64,000 bases of DNA from JAYQKL01 sp049889415. GTDB taxonomy: Bacteria; Pseudomonadota; Alphaproteobacteria; RS24. The notes beneath the pieces are model-generated. The model did not search any database. It was given only the letters and a program-made list of their open reading frames with translations, and had not been told where the DNA came from. The stretch is taken from assembly GCA_049889415.1 (NCBI GenBank), contig JBMHDL010000005.1, forward strand, positions 1 to 64,000. The letters run 5' to 3'. Below are positions 51,385 to 61,549 of this stretch, piece by piece (within the stretch, counting starts at the first letter, position 1; every line of letters starts with the position of its first letter). The position numbers and the translations under genes are program-made.

Positions 51385-54300
51385 CTACTCACCTGCAATA
51401 TGTGTGTCTTCGGTTTGGGCAGCGGCTTCCATCTCCAAAAGGGCGCGGCGGAATTCCAGCGGCATAACCTTTTTGAATTTGGGCAGCCAGCTGTCCCAGT
51501 CACCGAGAATGGATTTGGCCTTGGCCGAATTGGTATACCGCGCATGGTTCTCAAGCAGCTTGTAAAGGCGCTCGGCATCATGCGTGGTCAGTTTTTCCTT
51601 GAAGGTGGTCAACTCATCGCTCATCTCGGCTGGGATGTCCTCCAGTTCGACCATCGCCATGTTGCAGCGTTGCTCAAAGCTGTTGTCCTCATCCAGAACA
51701 TAGGCGATGCCGCCGGACATGCCGGCCGCAAAGTTACGTCCGGTTTCACCCAGCACAACCACAATGCCGCCGGTCATATATTCACAGCAATGATCACCGG
51801 CGCCTTCGACGACGGCGACGGCACCGGAATTGCGCACGGCAAAACGTTCCCCGGCAACGCCGCGGAAATAACATTCCCCTTCAATCGCCCCATACAAGAC
51901 TGTGTTGCCGACAATGATGCTTTGCTCTGGGATAATACCACTTTCAACTGGAGGATAGATTGCCAGACGGCCACCGGACAGGCCCTTGCCGACATAATCA
52001 TTGGCTTCGCCTTCCAGTTCAAACGAAATGCCGCGGGCAAGAAACGCGCCGAAGCTCTGGCCGGCCGTACCGTTGAGCTTGACTGAAATCGTGTCTTCTT
52101 TCAGCCCTGCATGACCGTGGCGTTTTGCCAGTTCACCGGACAACATGGTGCCGGCGGAACGGTCAATATTGGTGATCGGCGTTTCAATCCGGACGGGTGT
52201 TTTGTTATCGAGGGCATCTGCTGCCTCAGTAATCAGCTTACGGTCTAGAATGTCATCAATCGGATGATTCTGGTCGACGCAGCGGTGGACGGGCTCACCC
52301 TGGCTGTCCATTTTGGTGAACAGGCGGGTGAAATCCAGCCCCTTGGCCTTCCAGTGGTCGAGGGCGTCACGCGTGTCCAGCATATCGGTCTGGCCGATCA
52401 GCTCATTCAGGGATTTGATACCCATTTCCGCCATAATGCCGCGTGCTTCCTCGGCAACGAAGAAGAAATAATTGATGACATGCTCCGGCAGGCCGGTGAA
52501 GCGCTTGCGCAGCTCTTCATTTTGGGTGGCGATGCCGACCGGGCAGGTGTTGAGATGGCATTTGCGCATCATGATGCAGCCGGCGGCAATGAGCGGGGCG
52601 GTGGCAAAGCCGAATTCATCAGCACCCAGAAGGGCGCCGACAACCACATCGCGCCCGGTGCGCAGACCGCCATCCACCTGGACGGAAATACGGGTCCGCA
52701 AACCGTTCATAACCAAGGTCTGTTGGGTCTCCGCAAGGCCGATTTCCCAAGGACTACCAGCATGTTTGATGGAAGTCAGCGGGCTGGCCCCGGTGCCGCC
52801 CTCAAAACCAGAAATGGTGACATGATCCGCCCGCGCCTTGGAGACGCCTGCTGCAACTGTGCCAACTCCCACTTCCGAAACCAGCTTCACTGAAATCGCC
52901 GCCTTTGGATTGGTGTTTTTCAGGTCATAAATCAGCTGCGCCAAATCCTCGATCGAATAAATGTCATGGTGCGGTGGCGGGGAAATCAGGCCGACGCCGG
53001 GGGTTGAGTGGCGCACGGCGGCAATCCGCTGATCGACTTTATGACCGGGAAGCTGACCGCCCTCACCGGGCTTGGCACCTTGGGCCATTTTGATCTGAAT
53101 CATGTCTGAATTGGCGAGATATTCTGTGGTCACGCCAAAACGTCCCGACGCCACCTGTTTGATGGCCGAGCGGCGGCTGCCGCCATCTGCGTCCGGCGTG
53201 AAGCGGTGCGGTTCTTCACCGCCTTCACCGGTATTGGACTTGCCGCCGATTTGGTTCATCGCCAGCGCCAGTGTTTCATGCGCTTCAGCCGAGATGGAGC
53301 CAAAAGACATGGCGCCGGTGGCAAAGCGTTTGACAATTTCACTGGCGGGCTCGACGTCATCGATTGAAATCGGTTTGCGGTCAAGCTCATCAGCTTTTTT
53401 AATGCGGAACAGGCCACGCAATGTCAGCAGATTTTCATTCTGCTCATTCACCAGGGCGGCATATTCCTTGTATTTATCACTGCTGTTGCCACGCACAGCA
53501 TGTTGCAGGGAACTGACTGTGGCGGCCGACCAGACATGATCCTCACCGCGTGTCCTCACGGCATATTCACCGCCGACCTCAAGCGCGTTTTTCAAAATCG
53601 CTTTGTCGCCGAACGCGTCATTATGACGGCGCAGGGTTTCCTCAGCGACTTCATCCAGATGAATGCCTTCAATCGTTGTGGCCGTCCCGGTGAAATAGGT
53701 ATCAACAAAATCCTGTGCCAGTCCGACAGCATCAAAAATTTGTGCACCGCAGTAGGACTGATAGGTCGAAATGCCCATTTTGGACATGACTTTGCGGATG
53801 CCTTTGCCGGCCGCCTTGATGTAATGTTGCTCAATTTCGTCCGCGCTCAGACCGCCCATGGCGTCGTAATGCGGCTTCATGGCATGCAGAGTTTCAAAAG
53901 CCAGATAAGGGTTGATAGCTTCAGCGCCATAACCGGCAAGACAGCACAAATGGTGAATTTCCCGCGCTTCCCCTGTTTCAACAACCAGTCCGGCAAGTGT
54001 TCTCAGACCCTTGCGGATAAGATGGTGATGGACGGCGGCGGTTGCCAGCAAAGCTGGAATGCCGGCACGCTCGGCGCTGACCGCCCGGTCGGACAGGATG
54101 ATGATGTTTTCATGCTTTTCGGTAATCGCCTTTTCTGCCTCCAGGCACAAATCCTGCAAGCGGGAGGTCAGTCCGTCCGTGCCGGAGCTGGCCGGCCAGG
54201 TCATGTCCAGTGTGACGGCATGGAAATTATTGTCTGCAATGGTACTGATGCCGCGGATCTTTTCCAGGTCACGGTTGGTCAGGATCGGTTGGCTGACCTC

Positions 54301-56061
54301 AAGACGCTTGTTGCTTGACGTGCCCTCAAGTTCCAACAGGTTCGGTCGCGGCCCAATAAAGGATACGAGGGACATGACAAGTTCTTCGCGGATCGGATCA
54401 ATCGGCGGGTTGGTTACTTGCGCGAACAGTTGCTTGAAATAAGCGTAAAGCAGTTTGGATTTGTCGGAGAGTGCGGCAATCGGTGTATCCGTACCCATCG
54501 AGCCAATGCCCTCTTCACCGCGTTCGGCCATAGGTGACAGAAGGAACTTCAGGTCTTCCTGTGTGTAACCAAACGCCTGTTGAAGGTCCAAGATTTCCTC
54601 TTCACTCGGGCCATCCTGTGGTGCCAGGGCCGGCAGGTCCTCAAGCTTGATTTGCGCGCTGTTCAGCCAGTCCTGATAAGGGTGGGAACTGGCAAGTTCT
54701 TCCTTGATTTCAGGATCCTGAATGATGCGTCCTTCCTCAAGGTCAATCAGCAACATTTTGCCAGGTTGCAAGCGCCATTTTTCGACAATTTTTTCTTCCG
54801 GCGCCGGCAGAACGCCCATTTCCGAGGCCATCATCACGCGGTCATCACTGGTGACATAATAGCGGGCAGGGCGCAGGCCGTTCCGGTCAAGCGTCGCGCC
54901 AATCTGCAGGCCATTGGTAAAGGCAACGGCGGCGGGGCCGTCCCATGGCTCCATCAAGGCGGCGTTGTATTCATAAAACGCCCGTCTTTTGGGATCCATT
55001 TGCGGGTTACCCGACCAGGCTTCGGGAATCATCATCATCATGGCGTGCGGCAGGGAATAGCCGCTTTGAACCATCAGTTCCAACGCATTGTCAAAACAGG
55101 CTGAGTCAGACTGACCTTCTTCAATCAACGGCCAGAGCTTTTCAAGATCATCACCGAACAAATCGGATTCGAGCGCCTCATGGCGGGCCGCCATCCAGTT
55201 GACATTGCCACGCACCGTGTTGATTTCACCATTGTGGCAAATCATACGGAATGGCTGGGCGAGGCTCCAGGTCGGGAAGGTGTTTGTTGAGAAGCGCTGA
55301 TGAACAAGTGCCATGGCAGAAATCATGTCCGGGTCCTGCAGGTCCAGATAATACGGGCCGAGCTGGGATGACAGCAGCAATCCTTTGTAGAGCACGGTGC
55401 GGGAACTCATGCTTGGGATGTAGAAAAAGCCGTCAGCGGCGTCAATATCCATGGCATCGACCGCGATTTCGATGCGGCGGCGGATGACGAACAGGTCGCG
55501 TTCAAAGGCTTGCTGGTCGCGGCCGGATCTGCTGTTGGCAATGAACATCTGGCGGATGGCCGGCTCAGTCGGGACAATGGAATAACCGAGATCAGAGTTA
55601 TCGACGGGAACATCACGCCAGCCAAGTGCGGTGTGTCCCTCTTCAGCCGTGATCTCAGCAGCTTTTTGCTCAATTATCTGACGGGCCGCCTCATCTTTAG
55701 GCAGGAAGAACATGCCAACGCCATAAGTACCTTCCTCCGGCAGTTCAATGTTTTCCTGTGCAGCGACTTTGCGCAGAAAAGCGTCCGGGGTCTGGATAAG
55801 AATGCCGACACCGTCACCGGCTTTGGGGTCGGCACCAACGGCGCCACGGTGTTCAAGATTGTCCAGTATCTTCAGCCCATCACGGATGATGTCATGGCTT
55901 TTGACGTTTTTGATGTTGGCGACAAATCCGATACCACAGGCATCATGTTCATTGCGCGGATCATAGAGTCCCTTTTTTTCAGGCAAGCCGCGTTGTTTCA
56001 AGCCCCGCTGGGCCCGATTTTCAGTTGTCGAAATACCTGTCTGCTTTTTCTTACTCGCCAT
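51385..56061 (-). CDS. gltB: glutamate synthase (NADPH) large subunit
   Basis: A 1558-residue enzyme making two glutamates from glutamine and 2-oxoglutarate. A propeptide of about 41 residues precedes the Ntn-type glutaminase nucleophile C42 in NEHDACGIGFVANI. The central domain follows, then the FMN domain with a 3Fe-4S site (CIMMRKCHLNTCPVGIATQ near residue 1130) and the C-terminal beta-helix with GGRLAIYPP and ECYFRGVAGERFAVRNSG. ATG 56061 is chosen because GGAAGAG precedes it; the frame is open 33 codons further. Full length. Confidence 0.95.
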   Translation of the reverse strand: MASKKKQTGISTTENRAQRGLKQRGLPEKKGLYDPRNEHDACGIGFVANIKNVKSHDIIRDGLKILDNLEHRGAVGADPKAGDGVGILIQTPDAFLRKVAAQENIELPEEGTYGVGMFFLPKDEAARQIIEQKAAEITAEEGHTALGWRDVPVDNSDLGYSIVPTEPAIRQMFIANSRSGRDQQAFERDLFVIRRRIEIAVDAMDIDAADGFFYIPSMSSRTVLYKGLLLSSQLGPYYLDLQDPDMISAMALVHQRFSTNTFPTWSLAQPFRMICHNGEINTVRGNVNWMAARHEALESDLFGDDLEKLWPLIEEGQSDSACFDNALELMVQSGYSLPHAMMMMIPEAWSGNPQMDPKRRAFYEYNAALMEPWDGPAAVAFTNGLQIGATLDRNGLRPARYYVTSDDRVMMASEMGVLPAPEEKIVEKWRLQPGKMLLIDLEEGRIIQDPEIKEELASSHPYQDWLNSAQIKLEDLPALAPQDGPSEEEILDLQQAFGYTQEDLKFLLSPMAERGEEGIGSMGTDTPIAALSDKSKLLYAYFKQLFAQVTNPPIDPIREELVMSLVSFIGPRPNLLELEGTSSNKRLEVSQPILTNRDLEKIRGISTIADNNFHAVTLDMTWPASSGTDGLTSRLQDLCLEAEKAITEKHENIIILSDRAVSAERAGIPALLATAAVHHHLIRKGLRTLAGLVVETGEAREIHHLCCLAGYGAEAINPYLAFETLHAMKPHYDAMGGLSADEIEQHYIKAAGKGIRKVMSKMGISTYQSYCGAQIFDAVGLAQDFVDTYFTGTATTIEGIHLDEVAEETLRRHNDAFGDKAILKNALEVGGEYAVRTRGEDHVWSAATVSSLQHAVRGNSSDKYKEYAALVNEQNENLLTLRGLFRIKKADELDRKPISIDDVEPASEIVKRFATGAMSFGSISAEAHETLALAMNQIGGKSNTGEGGEEPHRFTPDADGGSRRSAIKQVASGRFGVTTEYLANSDMIQIKMAQGAKPGEGGQLPGHKVDQRIAAVRHSTPGVGLISPPPHHDIYSIEDLAQLIYDLKNTNPKAAISVKLVSEVGVGTVAAGVSKARADHVTISGFEGGTGASPLTSIKHAGSPWEIGLAETQQTLVMNGLRTRISVQVDGGLRTGRDVVVGALLGADEFGFATAPLIAAGCIMMRKCHLNTCPVGIATQNEELRKRFTGLPEHVINYFFFVAEEARGIMAEMGIKSLNELIGQTDMLDTRDALDHWKAKGLDFTRLFTKMDSQGEPVHRCVDQNHPIDDILDRKLITEAADALDNKTPVRIETPITNIDRSAGTMLSGELAKRHGHAGLKEDTISVKLNGTAGQSFGAFLARGISFELEGEANDYVGKGLSGGRLAIYPPVESGIIPEQSIIVGNTVLYGAIEGECYFRGVAGERFAVRNSGAVAVVEGAGDHCCEYMTGGIVVVLGETGRNFAAGMSGGIAYVLDEDNSFEQRCNMAMVELEDIPAEMSDELTTFKEKLTTHDAERLYKLLENHARYTNSAKAKSILGDWDSWLPKFKKVMPLEFRRALLEMEAAAQTEDTHIAGE

Positions 56062-56437
56062 AATCTCTTCCAGTTTCACTGTCTTATCGTAAAGTTGGGG
56101 AGCAAGCGACCGGCCTTGTTTCAGATCTGTTAAGTTAAACAGTGATCTGAAAAGCCACAAAATACGTCGCAGTGTTTTTCAAAAGCACACAATCAGGCGC
56201 TTTCATTCCCCTGTCCGTTGCCGGACACCCTAGTAACTAGGGCAATATTTAGGCTTGTAAATATGACAAAAACAGCCGCAAAACTCAAGTATTTATGTCA
56301 GCTATATTGACCTAAAAAAAATTATTAAATATCAGTGATTTGCTGTTTTAAGAGGGTGCTAAGCCTCAAAAGTGCCCAAATGTCGCATCCGGTGATGGAT
56401 TTGAGTTTATCCCGATTTAACCTTATTTCACCTGATT
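56062..56437 (-). promoter_or_regulatory. gltBD upstream region
   Basis: 376 bases between the hydrolase stop and gltB, without a gene. On the minus strand TTGAGT (56283-56288) and CATATT (56260-56265) with a 17-base gap form a candidate promoter, start near 56253. Just behind lies the perfect palindrome CCCTAGTAACTAGGG (56228-56242), a possible operator. An interrupted inverted repeat CAGATC...GATCTG (56122-56149) could fold in the leader. No clear terminator for the upstream hydrolase gene was seen. Confidence 0.4.
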
Positions 56438-57340
56438 TCACAGGCCTCTGGCAAAGGCTCCCAGCCGATCAATGGCGGTGCGGGCTTCCGGCACAAAGGC
56501 AAAAAAGATTTGGAAGACGTGAGGTTGCAAGTGGAATTCCTGTAATTCCACCGAGACACCGGCGGCTTCCGCCTTGTCAACAAATCGTGTTGAGTCGCTG
56601 TGCAGCAGCTCTTTCGTCCCGACCTGGACCAAAATGGGCGGTAACCCCTGCAAATCGCCGAATAATGGGGAGACATAAGGATGGTCTGGCGGTGTCGTGG
56701 TGTGATAATAGGCCGGTGCCATCCGGATCATTTTGCCGCTGAGCATGTCCTCATAATCTTCATTGGTGTCCAAAGTTTCGCCACTGCAGGTCAAGTCAAG
56801 CCAAGGGGACAGCAACATTGCACCGGCTGGCATGGGGCTTTTTTCGTCCTTGATTTTCAGCAAAAGGGCGGCTGTTAATCCACCACCCGCACTGTCGCCT
56901 GCAATCACGATATCCTCGGCGTCCATTCCGGTTTCCAAAAGCCCCTGATAGCAGGCAAAGGCGTCGTCCACCGCGGCTGGAAAAGGGTTTTCCGGAGCCA
57001 ATCGATAGTCCGGGATAACGGTACGGGCGTCAAAAGTTCTGGCAATCCTGTCTGCGAGCCCCCGATGGGTTGATGGGCTACCAAAAACATACCCGCCACC
57101 GTGAAAATACAGCAGCACTTTTTTGCCGGCCGGGTCCCCGGCCCATTGAACATTTACGCCGTTTAGGGTTTTCTTGCCTGAGCCGCCTTGGTTTTTGATG
57201 AAAACTCGTTTCAAAAACCCGGGTTGCTCAATTTTCTGCCTCAGAATGACCGGCGGCAAATCCGCCCGCATGATCTTTCGTAAGGTTCTGTGCAAGGCAA
57301 ATTTGACGATTCTGGCCTGCCAACTCAGAGAATTAGACAT
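56438..57340 (-). CDS. alpha/beta hydrolase, hormone-sensitive lipase family
   Basis: A 300-residue esterase acting on ester-bearing lipids or small esters. The HGGG oxyanion motif is at 80-83 in YFHGGGYVFG. The nucleophile S150 sits in GDSAGGGLTA. An aspartate and the final histidine are visible near PPILVQVGTKELLHSDS and LQPHVFQIF. No signal peptide. GAGGGAGA precedes the ATG, with a strong hairpin (57364-57391) just before it. Confidence 0.87.
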   Translation of the reverse strand: MSNSLSWQARIVKFALHRTLRKIMRADLPPVILRQKIEQPGFLKRVFIKNQGGSGKKTLNGVNVQWAGDPAGKKVLLYFHGGGYVFGSPSTHRGLADRIARTFDARTVIPDYRLAPENPFPAAVDDAFACYQGLLETGMDAEDIVIAGDSAGGGLTAALLLKIKDEKSPMPAGAMLLSPWLDLTCSGETLDTNEDYEDMLSGKMIRMAPAYYHTTTPPDHPYVSPLFGDLQGLPPILVQVGTKELLHSDSTRFVDKAEAAGVSVELQEFHLQPHVFQIFFAFVPEARTAIDRLGAFARGL

Positions 57341-57363
57341 TAACGGGTCTCCCTCAAATGAGA

Positions 57364-57391
57364 GCCCCCAAAGCCGAAACTTTGGGGGCTG
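57364..57391 (-). promoter_or_regulatory. stable stem-loop in the leader of the hydrolase gene
   Basis: AGCCCCCAAAG and CTTTGGGGGCT form a perfect 11-base stem with a six-base loop. There is no T-run on either strand, so it is not a standard terminator. It ends about 24 bases before the ATG. It could influence translation, or be a pausing or mRNA-end structure for the upstream transporter gene. Confidence 0.5.
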
Positions 57392-57467
57392 ACGCGGATA
57401 GATGGGGGAAGAAAGTTCATACCGCGCCTTCGGACCAAGGTCCGTTACAGATTATATATCCGTCTTC

Positions 57468-58826
57468 TCATAAATTAGCAAGAAATACCCAAACAATCCC
57501 GGCCGGCGCCACATAACGTGACAGCACCAGCCAAAGGTCAAAAAGCCGGTCCTGATCATTGAATACCGCACGGGCGCGGTCAGCCGGCACCACCCACGAC
57601 ATGAAGCTGATGACCAGCAGACCGCCCAGTGGCATCAGAATATTCGAGGTGATGTAATCTTTAACGTCAAACAAGGATTTGTCGGCAAAGATGCCGGATG
57701 AACTGACCCGGACATCCGCCCAGATGTTGAAAGAAAAGACGGTTGCAAGACCGACCAGAAAAGCCGCGCCGAGGACAGCCAGGGTTGACTGGACGCGGTT
57801 GAGACGCGTGGTTTCCTGGATCCAACGGACCGGTACTTCGGTCAAGGCAAGCGCCGAGGTCAGGGCGGCAAACAACACCAGCAGGAAAAACACGATACTG
57901 AGCAGCTTCCCGCCAGAAATCTGCGCAAAGGCGACTGGCAAGGTTGTGAAAATCAAACCTGGACCTGAAGTCGGGTCAAGGTTTTGGGCGAAGACAATGG
58001 CGTAAATGCCCAGTCCGGCCATCAAGGCGACAATCGTATCTGTAATGCCAATGAGAATAGCTGCTTTGCCAAGTTGGATGTCATCGCCGATATACCCGCC
58101 ATAGGTGATCAGCATGGCGGCCCCGACACCGACCGAGAAAAATCCATGACCAATGGCGGACAAGACGACATCCGGGGTGATTTTACTGAAATCCGGGGTG
58201 AACAGAAAACGCAGCGCAGCACCCATATCGGCCTGGAACACGCCGTAAATCATGATTCCGGCAAGCATGGCGAGCAGCAGCGGCATCAACACCATGTTGG
58301 CGCGTTCCAATCCGCTGTTGAGATTGCGGCCAATAACAAGGCCAATCAGAATAATAAAGGCAATTTGCCAAGAAATCAGCTCTTCCGGGCTGGCCAGCAG
58401 GGCATTGAAAACCTCCGGGCTGGTCGTGCCATTGACCCCTTCCAAAGCGCCTGAGAAGGAGCGGTGGACATAGGCCATCACCCAACCGGCGATGACGTTG
58501 TAAAAGGTCAAAAGCATGAAAGCGGCGAGAATGCCGATCAGCCCGACCGGAGCAAAAAGGCGGGGATTGCGGCCCTCCGGCACCAGTGATTTGACGGAAC
58601 TGTAAGCATTAGCCTGACCCGAACGGCCGACCAGAAGTTCGGCCACGGCAACCGGAATGGCGATCAGGGCAATGGTGATGAGATAGATCAGCACAAAAGC
58701 GCCGCCGCCCTGCATGCCGGCCATATAGGGGAATTTCCAGATATTGCCAAGGCCGACTGCGCCGCCGACACACGCCAGAATGAAACCCAATCGCGTTGAC
58801 CATGACAGGCTGGTGGTGTCAGACAT
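57468..58826 (-). CDS. neurotransmitter:sodium symporter family transporter
   Basis: A 452-residue LeuT-fold sodium-dependent transporter of the inner membrane with about eleven or twelve helices. The family start LGFILACVGGAVGLGNIWKF and the following FPYMAGMQGGGAFVLIY hold the unwound TM1 sodium/substrate site. Substrate is probably an amino acid or related amine; not fixed by sequence. AAGGAGAAA precedes the ATG. It may be co-transcribed with the downstream hydrolase at 57340. Confidence 0.9.
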   Translation of the reverse strand: MSDTTSLSWSTRLGFILACVGGAVGLGNIWKFPYMAGMQGGGAFVLIYLITIALIAIPVAVAELLVGRSGQANAYSSVKSLVPEGRNPRLFAPVGLIGILAAFMLLTFYNVIAGWVMAYVHRSFSGALEGVNGTTSPEVFNALLASPEELISWQIAFIILIGLVIGRNLNSGLERANMVLMPLLLAMLAGIMIYGVFQADMGAALRFLFTPDFSKITPDVVLSAIGHGFFSVGVGAAMLITYGGYIGDDIQLGKAAILIGITDTIVALMAGLGIYAIVFAQNLDPTSGPGLIFTTLPVAFAQISGGKLLSIVFFLLVLFAALTSALALTEVPVRWIQETTRLNRVQSTLAVLGAAFLVGLATVFSFNIWADVRVSSSGIFADKSLFDVKDYITSNILMPLGGLLVISFMSWVVPADRARAVFNDQDRLFDLWLVLSRYVAPAGIVWVFLANL

Positions 58827-58960
58827 GGAATTTCTCCTTACTGTTTTTGTTCATGTTGCAACAAATCTTATTGCGGGTACTGACACTTCATCCTAAGTTA
58901 AGCCGAATTTGAGTCAAACTGTAATGTGACTCCTCGGCCGCAGGGGAAGGTGAGCCGCAT

Positions 58961-60034
58961 ATGCCAGTTTTGTTTTTTTGCTTACAGTACGGCATCGTCC
59001 GAACGGGCTTTTTCCTGGTGTTCATCCTCATGACCTTATCCACCTCGGCCTCAGCCCAAACCCCAGATTTTATAGCCGAAGTGCAGGTGGAGCCGGGCTG
59101 GACCGTGCAGGCACGCGACCTGATGCCCGACGGGCAACTGCATCTGTTGACCATGCAGGACGGTGTCACAGTGCGGGTCGGGGTGTTCAGGCCGGTCACG
59201 GCACCCAAAGCCAGCCTGGTGTTAATGACCGGTTACTCTGAATTCATCGAGAAATATTTTGACACCATCCGGGATTTTGTTGACCGGGGATATCTGGTGG
59301 TTCTGCCTGAATGGCGCGGCCACGGCAAGTCCGGCGGGCGTCTCGACAATGCGCCGATGCGCCTTCATGTCCGTGATTTTGACCAATATCGACGCGACTT
59401 GTTTCATGTCATGGCGTGGCTCGGCACATTGGATTTGCCGCCGCTTGTTTTTGGCCTGGCCCACAGCATGGGCGGGCAGATTGCTTTGCGCGCGGTGCAT
59501 GAACGTCCGGATTTGTTTGCGGCGCTGGCCTTGTCGGCACCAATGATCGATGTGCATGTTGACGGTTTCGAAATGGCGCTGTTGAAAACGCTTGGGCGGG
59601 TTTATGTCGCTCTGGGCCGGGGTGATGCCGCTGTGCTGGGGGACAAAAAAAGCCGTGTGGGAAAAACACATGATCTCAATCAGGTAACTAATAATCATGC
59701 GCGGTTCACCCTTAATGAGGGCATGATTATGGCGGATTTTGCCATCAATGTTGAGGGGCGCAGCGTGGAATGGACACTGCGTGCGGTTCAGGCGATGGAA
59801 GCCACACGCCGCCCGGAATTTTTGAACACAGTCAGCATGCCGCTGTTTGTTGGTGTGGCAGACGAGGACCTGCTGGTACGCTCGCAGGCGACCCTGGAAG
59901 CGGTGAAGCATATGGGCAATGCGGTGGCGCAGGTTTATGCGCCGGCAAAGCATGAATTGCTGATGGAAGTGCCGGCGATCAGGGACCGGTTCATTTCAGA
60001 TGTCGATGCCCATTTTGAAAAGCACCGTGATTAA
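58961..60034 (+). CDS. exported alpha/beta hydrolase, lysophospholipase-like
   Basis: A 357-residue protein with an N-terminal signal segment (FFLVFILMTLSTSASA, about 17-32), followed by a serine hydrolase domain. The nucleophile S169 is in FGLAHSMGGQIALRA. The HG-type oxyanion region is LPEWRGHGKSGG near 115-126. The late histidine is in PAKHELLME. Resembles PldB-type lysophospholipase or monoacylglycerol lipase. GGAAGGTGAG precedes the ATG. It faces the hisN-like gene with one base between them. Confidence 0.84.
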   Translation: MPVLFFCLQYGIVRTGFFLVFILMTLSTSASAQTPDFIAEVQVEPGWTVQARDLMPDGQLHLLTMQDGVTVRVGVFRPVTAPKASLVLMTGYSEFIEKYFDTIRDFVDRGYLVVLPEWRGHGKSGGRLDNAPMRLHVRDFDQYRRDLFHVMAWLGTLDLPPLVFGLAHSMGGQIALRAVHERPDLFAALALSAPMIDVHVDGFEMALLKTLGRVYVALGRGDAAVLGDKKSRVGKTHDLNQVTNNHARFTLNEGMIMADFAINVEGRSVEWTLRAVQAMEATRRPEFLNTVSMPLFVGVADEDLLVRSQATLEAVKHMGNAVAQVYAPAKHELLMEVPAIRDRFISDVDAHFEKHRD

Positions 60035-60035
60035 G

Positions 60036-60830
60036 TCAGGCCGCCGCCGTGCTGAACAGTGTCAGCAATTCCTCATGTAGCGCGGCGCTGCCGCAGGCAA
60101 GAACCTGCCCGCCGGCCGCCGCTGAACCGCCCTGCCAGTCCGACACCCTGCCGCCGGCGCCTTCAATAATCGGGATGAGCGCCTGAATGTCATAGGCCTG
60201 CAACCCTTGCTCGATCACGGCGTCGATCTGGCCGCAGGCGAGCATAGCGTAATTGTAGCAGTCGCCGCCATAGCGCATCAGCCTGGCGGTTTCCAGCACT
60301 GTGGCCATTTCCGTCTCGCCCGGGGCATTAAGGAAAAACCGGTGATCGGTTGTGGCAATCACCGCGTCGCGCAAGCTGGAACAGGGCCGCGTGGCGGTTT
60401 CAACAACCTGCCCGTCCTTTTGATGTCGGGTCGGCCACCCTTTGGCGCCGGTCATGCGTTCGCCCGTAAACGGTTGGTCAAACACACCAAGCACCGGGTC
60501 GCCGTCATGGTTCAGGCTGATGAGCGTCCCCCAAACCGGCAGCCCGGTGATAAAGGCGCGGGTGCCGTCGATCGGGTCAAGTACCCATTGCCAAGGCCCG
60601 GCCTGTTTGACGCCGAACTCTTCGCCTAAAATGCTGTGTTCGGGATAGGCGGTTTCAATCAGGCTGCGCATGGCTTTTTCCGCATCGCGGTCAGCCTGTG
60701 TCACCGGGTCAAAGCCAGCATCGTGCTTGTTGTCCACTCGAGTGGGCGTCCTGAACAGGGGCAGCGACTCGGTCGCGGCCGCGTCAGCCAGCCGATGGGC
60801 GAACTCAATCAGGTCGGATAAATTTTCCAT
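60036..60830 (-). CDS. hisN: inositol monophosphatase family, histidinol-phosphatase-like (HisN)
   Basis: A 264-residue Mg-dependent phosphatase. Metal ligands appear in GEEFG (near 69), DPIDGTRAF (near 84) and the late YDIQALIPIIEGAGG. The segment DGTRAFITGLPVWGTLI separates the HisN branch from inositol phosphatases, so dephosphorylation of histidinol phosphate is the probable role. No other his genes are in the window, so a different sugar phosphate remains possible. Confidence 0.78.
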   Translation of the reverse strand: MENLSDLIEFAHRLADAAATESLPLFRTPTRVDNKHDAGFDPVTQADRDAEKAMRSLIETAYPEHSILGEEFGVKQAGPWQWVLDPIDGTRAFITGLPVWGTLISLNHDGDPVLGVFDQPFTGERMTGAKGWPTRHQKDGQVVETATRPCSSLRDAVIATTDHRFFLNAPGETEMATVLETARLMRYGGDCYNYAMLACGQIDAVIEQGLQAYDIQALIPIIEGAGGRVSDWQGGSAAAGGQVLACGSAALHEELLTLFSTAAA

Positions 60831-60868
60831 GGGCCTACTTTATCCGATTTCATGCCGGCGGTTATGCT

Positions 60869-61549
60869 TTATTTGAAAAATTTTGCAAATCCGTCCACTG
60901 GTTCGCGCTCGGTTTCCAGCTCATTGACGGGCGCCGCCGGGTCGGGATAGCCCAAGGCCAAGCCCATCCAGAGCATTTGCGTGTCGGGCATGTTGATGGC
61001 TTCGGCCACAATTTCATGATGCACCGCCCAGGCTTCCTGCATGCAACTGCCCAGACCTTCCTCAATCGCCAACAGGCTCAAGGTTTGGGCGAACATGCCG
61101 AAATGCGCCCATTGATTGCGGTCCAGCACCCTGTCAATGCAGAAAAACATGCCGACAGGGGCGTCAAAAAAGTTGAAATTGCGGCCCATTGCGGCCATCC
61201 GGCCCTGCTTGTCATCGCGCGCAATCCCCATCAGTTCATACATGTCCGCACCGACCTTGCGGCTGCGCGCTTTGTAGATGTCCGGCATCGGATCGGGATA
61301 AACATTATATTCCGGTAGGGCGGTCATCGGTGTTTCCTTGATGGTGTCCATCATTTGCTGTTTGAAGGCCGCCAGCCTGTCCCCCATCAGCACGTAAATC
61401 TGCCAGGGTTGCAGATTGCCCCCGGACGGGGCGCGTGCGGCCTTGTCAAGCAACTGCCGGACCGTCTCTTCCGGCACCTGTTTGTCGAGAAATCCCCGGA
61501 TGGATTTACGCTGGTTCACGGCCTGGGTAACGCTGATGCGATCGGTCAT
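60869..61549 (-). CDS. nitroreductase family oxidoreductase
   Basis: A 226-residue FMN-dependent NAD(P)H oxidoreductase. The FMN-binding start RKSIRGFLDKQVPEE and ARAPSGGNLQPWQIYV are typical of the family, as is LLAIEEGLGSCMQEAW in the middle. The natural substrate may be a quinone or nitroaromatic. The gene follows the hisN-like gene upstream in the same direction with a gap of 38 bases. Confidence 0.88.
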   Translation of the reverse strand: MTDRISVTQAVNQRKSIRGFLDKQVPEETVRQLLDKAARAPSGGNLQPWQIYVLMGDRLAAFKQQMMDTIKETPMTALPEYNVYPDPMPDIYKARSRKVGADMYELMGIARDDKQGRMAAMGRNFNFFDAPVGMFFCIDRVLDRNQWAHFGMFAQTLSLLAIEEGLGSCMQEAWAVHHEIVAEAINMPDTQMLWMGLALGYPDPAAPVNELETEREPVDGFAKFFK

